A stretch of DNA of 64,000 bases from Nymphaea colorata (taxonomy: Eukaryota; Streptophyta; Magnoliopsida; Nymphaeales; Nymphaeaceae): NCBI RefSeq assembly GCF_008831285.2, contig NC_045143.1, forward strand, positions 8,751,503 to 8,815,502, written 5' to 3'. The notes below the pieces were generated by a model that worked only from the letters and a program-made list of their open reading frames with translations, was not told the DNA's origin and searched no databases. The position numbers and the translations under genes were made by a program. This document shows positions 60,100-64,000 of this stretch, piece by piece. The stretch's first letter is position 1, and each line of letters begins with the position of its first letter.

Positions 60100-60235
60100 C
60101 TTATTTTTTTTCCTAATTTTTAGTTTTTTAAAGTTTCCAAAAATTCACTTTTTTTGTTTTGTCAAGTCATATTATACCCAAAAAAACATGGATGTTTAAA
60201 ACTCCGAAACCTTATTTGTGACTATGTTTCTAACG
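60100..60235 (-). repeat. repeat family A, inverted partial copy
   Basis: 'gtttaaaactccgaaacc' followed by 'ttatttgtgac' is the reverse complement of the left end of the copy at 28958-28990. Before it lies the expected 'tattatacccaaaaa' equivalent of the next block. Confidence 0.55.
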
Positions 60236-61029
60236 AGTAGGCTTAGGGGTGCATTTATAAGGTCATGGGTCCCTACATGCATGCTGAAGTACACGGCAGC
60301 ACATCACAGTTATGAACCTTGAGGGTAAGAGAAATGAGGAGATGCTTCAGCTTTGGCTCAGGCAGTTGAATAATTCTTTTATTCACGCGAAAATAACTAT
60401 TCTTATGTCTTTTATTTTTTCTCACATAAACATGCCAAAGGCCATCTCGAAGGGGATTGGTCCTACAAGATTAAATAAGAGTTGGCAGGAGACCAGTCTT
60501 TGTCAACTCTCTGTTTGTGAACGAGGGGTCACTGACATGAAAGATGAAATATAATAAGGGCAACATCTCGAAGCACCGATGTAATGGGGTTGGGTGGGGG
60601 CTTCGGACTTTTTCTAGAGGTGGGTCAAACCTCACTCATCCGAAAATGCGCCGAAAGAGGTCGTGAAGTTTCCATTCCTTGCATGTCAATCAATCAGTTG
60701 TCATCTCCCATCTTTATTTTCTCTCTTTGGTCCCAACTAAAGCTTGAATTGTTTAATTGATTTGGTCATCTTGGTCGTCATCCTTCTAAGTTCTTTTTAT
60801 TTAATTCAGGTTTTGTTGACTGACCTAGGCGACCTTGAGGTTTTTTTCATGCCATTTTTTTTTTGAATCGTTTTTATGTGTTTCTTACGCGATTACTCTT
60901 CTAAGACTAATTAATGTTGGTTGTACGTGGAATAAAATTTGTGATTGCACTTGGCTAGGGACAAAAGCCAACCTAATAAAATTAATTAATGAAAGTATTT
61001 TTGGTTTTTTTCAATAACCTAACTTTTTG
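60236..61029. other. intergenic, nothing recognised
   Basis: Small ORFs only (for example 60312-60554, 80 codons, no domain). No RNA gene or repeat identified. Confidence 0.45.
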
Positions 61030-61250
61030 GACATGATCTTAAGAGGATAAATATATATTAATTGGTCAATTTTTTTATTTAATAATGTTTTTTTGGTAAT
61101 TGGCTTCTATAACATCAAAGGTTTGATAATGGAAAAGATCTATTAATTTTTGACAAAAATAACTTGAACTAAAGTATGATTTACATAAAATTAGTATTTA
61201 GAAACACATTAACAGATTTATATTTTGTTTATAATATTTTCTAAAAGGTT
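61030..61250 (+). repeat. repeat family B, copy 3
   Basis: 'gacatgatcttaagagg', 'atatattaattggtca', 'aataatgttttttt', 'aacttgaactaaag', 'aattagtatttagaaac' and 'tttatattttgtttataa' match copies 1 and 2 in order and orientation. A further short piece ('catatattaagttagttgc', 'aataatatttttta') follows at about 61408-61475. Confidence 0.6.
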
Positions 61251-61740
61251 TGGTTGTTGTCTATGACTCTCTTACCCAAGTGGTATGGTATATATTTAAG
61301 AAAACCAGACCACTTGGGTAGGAGAAAAACTAGAGTCATTAAACTTAACAATTAAAATATCTTTTTTGCAATCTGACCTTATACACTAAGAACTTAAGGG
61401 TCATTTGGTGAGAAACATATATTAAGTTAGTTGCTTTCTTACTTAAATAATATTTTTTAATAATAAAAAAATAACCACCACTTATAACGTTTAACACTTA
61501 GTATGTCCTTAATTAGTTAGAATGACAGACATTCATACATTAGAGAGAACACATATTATCAACAAGGATAAAATCTGGTAAGTTCCATTGAAGCAGATTA
61601 TGGGATTAACTTCAGACATCATAATTCATAACAACGCAGTTACGGAGACGCCATAAGAGAAGAGGGGATATTTTGATAATTTTTTAAAAAGAATGTCCTT
61701 TCTAGTCTTCGATTTTCATTTTTATCCTCACAGAAAGTTT

Positions 61741-62752
<1,012 letters not shown>

Positions 62753-63166
62753 CGTGTAGGCAAATAACATGTCACCACTCAACTTTTGAGAGAAACAATC
62801 GCTTAGTTGCTAAAGGGAAGCATTGGTTTTTTATATAAAAATTTAAAATGGTAAAAAATACCTATTACAAAAACTACTCTTCCCATGGTTGGAAAAGATA
62901 TTTTACAAGAAATCATGGGTTGTTTGCGTTGTTTTATACCAACCGGCCCGATTTGGGATATTGCAAAATGTTGTTTTTTCTCCGAAATGGCGTTTTTGGA
63001 ATGTCTAATAACATGCCCCTTCTCCTGTGTTATTCACAAAAGCCGGTTTTAGAAAATGTTTGAAAGTCATTTTTTCATAAAACCAGTTTTCACAAAACAT
63101 TTGTTTTCTCGGTGTCATCCAAACACAGCCTGTATTTTCATGTAATTTAGTAGATGGCTCCTTGGG
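62753..63166. other. intergenic with a hairpin-prone 'aaaaccagttttcac' repeat
   Basis: At about 63040-63125 the block resembles the 56155-56300 repeat in inverted orientation. The adjacent 62930-63010 part ('aaatggcgtttttgg') resembles the 57259-57454 block. No gene. Confidence 0.45.
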
Positions 63167-63590
63167 AGTAGGGATGTCAACGGATACGGATCATATTCGG
63201 ATCTGATATATCTTTTAATTATATCAACTTTTTTTGGATATTCACATACTTGGATTCGAATTTGAATAAAGAAAAGTCATATCCAGATCCAAAATCTGAT
63301 TTTACAATTCAAATCTGATTTTTATATTTATATATGAATCCAAATTTGAACCGGATTTTGCCACATTTTCAAAATTTAATAGCATTAGATACATGATATC
63401 TGTTTAAAAATGAATCTGATCCGAATCTGATCGGATATTTATGTATATCCGAATTTGATTGGATGCCATTTATTAATTCTGAATCCGATCCAATTTCTTA
63501 ATCGGATATTAAAATTTTTTTCATATCCAATTTTTTCAGATCAGTTCGATCAGATATCCAATTCGAATAGAATATATTGGCATCCCTACT
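63167..63590. mobile_element. MITE with 14-bp terminal inverted repeats, about 424 bp
   Basis: The left end is AGTAGGGATGTCAA (63167-63180). The right end, 'ttggcatccctact' at 63577-63590, is the reverse complement of AGTAGGGATGCCAA, so the TIRs match at 13 of 14 positions. The interior is a dense set of 'ggatatccgaatctgat'-like motifs with no ORF beyond 60 codons. No clear target-site duplication is seen. A shorter, more diverged member is at 51821-52172 and an internal fragment at about 1300-1430. Confidence 0.8.
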
Positions 63591-64000
63591 TGAAAGAGTT
63601 TCTTTTAAAAATTGAGTTTTTATTCATTAGCTTCTAAAAATCGAGTCATGATTTATTATTTGCCCAGACCTTGGGCGTTTTATTGTAATTTTCTTGGACC
63701 TCCTACATATAGTTATCTAGATATAGCCACCCACAGACTTCATTTGTTCTTCATTCTCTCCTTCCCGAAAGTTGCCTCATAGCCTTTAATGTGTATGTGC
63801 CTTCTTCAATAAAAGTCGAACTAAATAGTTGTCTTCTTTTATCATTTGAAAGCAATTAATTCTCATCTCCTGATATCGACACATTAGACGTAGAACTAGG
63901 GGCGGAAGCAAGTGGGGTTTCTGTGGGGGCGTATGCCCACCCTTGAAACTTGGGCGAACTTCGATCTCATTATATTGCTTAGCCCCACGATCTAGGTGGT
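63591..64000. other. intergenic; 'ggggcgga' terminus-like sequence at the edge
   Basis: From about 63897 'taggggcggaagcaagtgggg' and 'gggggcgtatgcccaccc' resemble the segment near base 353 and probably belong to a transposon continuing past the window. No gene. Confidence 0.35.

Overview
The window is nuclear DNA of a flowering plant. The genes are split by many GT-AG introns, the intergenic DNA is AT-rich and full of microsatellites and decayed transposons, and every recognisable protein belongs to a plant-type family (P-class PPR, PUB-type U-box/ARM ligase, plant DP, CCCH tandem zinc finger, plant guanylate-binding protein). The species cannot be told from the sequence alone.

Layout. 0-10 kb: a GC- and CT-rich promoter-like stretch near 1.6-1.9 kb, a 172-bp tandem duplication, a decayed PIF/Harbinger-like transposon (Myb/SANT-like ORF plus transposase relic, 4.6-7.1 kb) and several exon-like ORFs I cannot name. 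12-15.2 kb (+): a PPR gene whose last coding exon is clear and whose 5' exons are not. 18.36-21.43 kb (+): a complete five-exon TIMMDC1/Tim17-22-23-family gene. 23.73-34.36 kb (-): a guanylate-binding GTPase gene that I assembled into 17 coding exons, including a 7-nt microexon and a final exon beyond a 4-kb, transposon-bearing intron. 39.26-43.41 kb (-): a nine-exon DP (E2F partner) gene with one GC-AG intron. 47.98-50.15 kb (-): a two-coding-exon tandem CCCH zinc-finger gene of the Arabidopsis C3H14/15 type, with an intron in its 5' UTR. 52.75-59.11 kb (-): a three-coding-exon U-box/ARM-repeat E3 ligase (PUB42/43/44 type) whose first intron carries an inverted-repeat-bounded copy of part of its own exon 2. 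60-64 kb: repeats, including a tandem array interleaved with long (TA)n tracts and an intact-looking MITE.

The assembled reading frames close exactly over every junction: 215 aa (TIM family), 608 aa (GBP), 358 aa (DP), 307 or 308 aa (CCCH) and 1004 aa (U-box). They do not form an operon-like unit. The four right-hand genes share the minus strand, and the TIM-family gene converges on the GBP gene. Several dispersed repeat families recur: family A (AT-rich, starting near 'tcacaaataa..tttcggagttttaaac'), family B (about 220 bp), a TIR MITE family, and a 'ggggcggagcca' terminus family.
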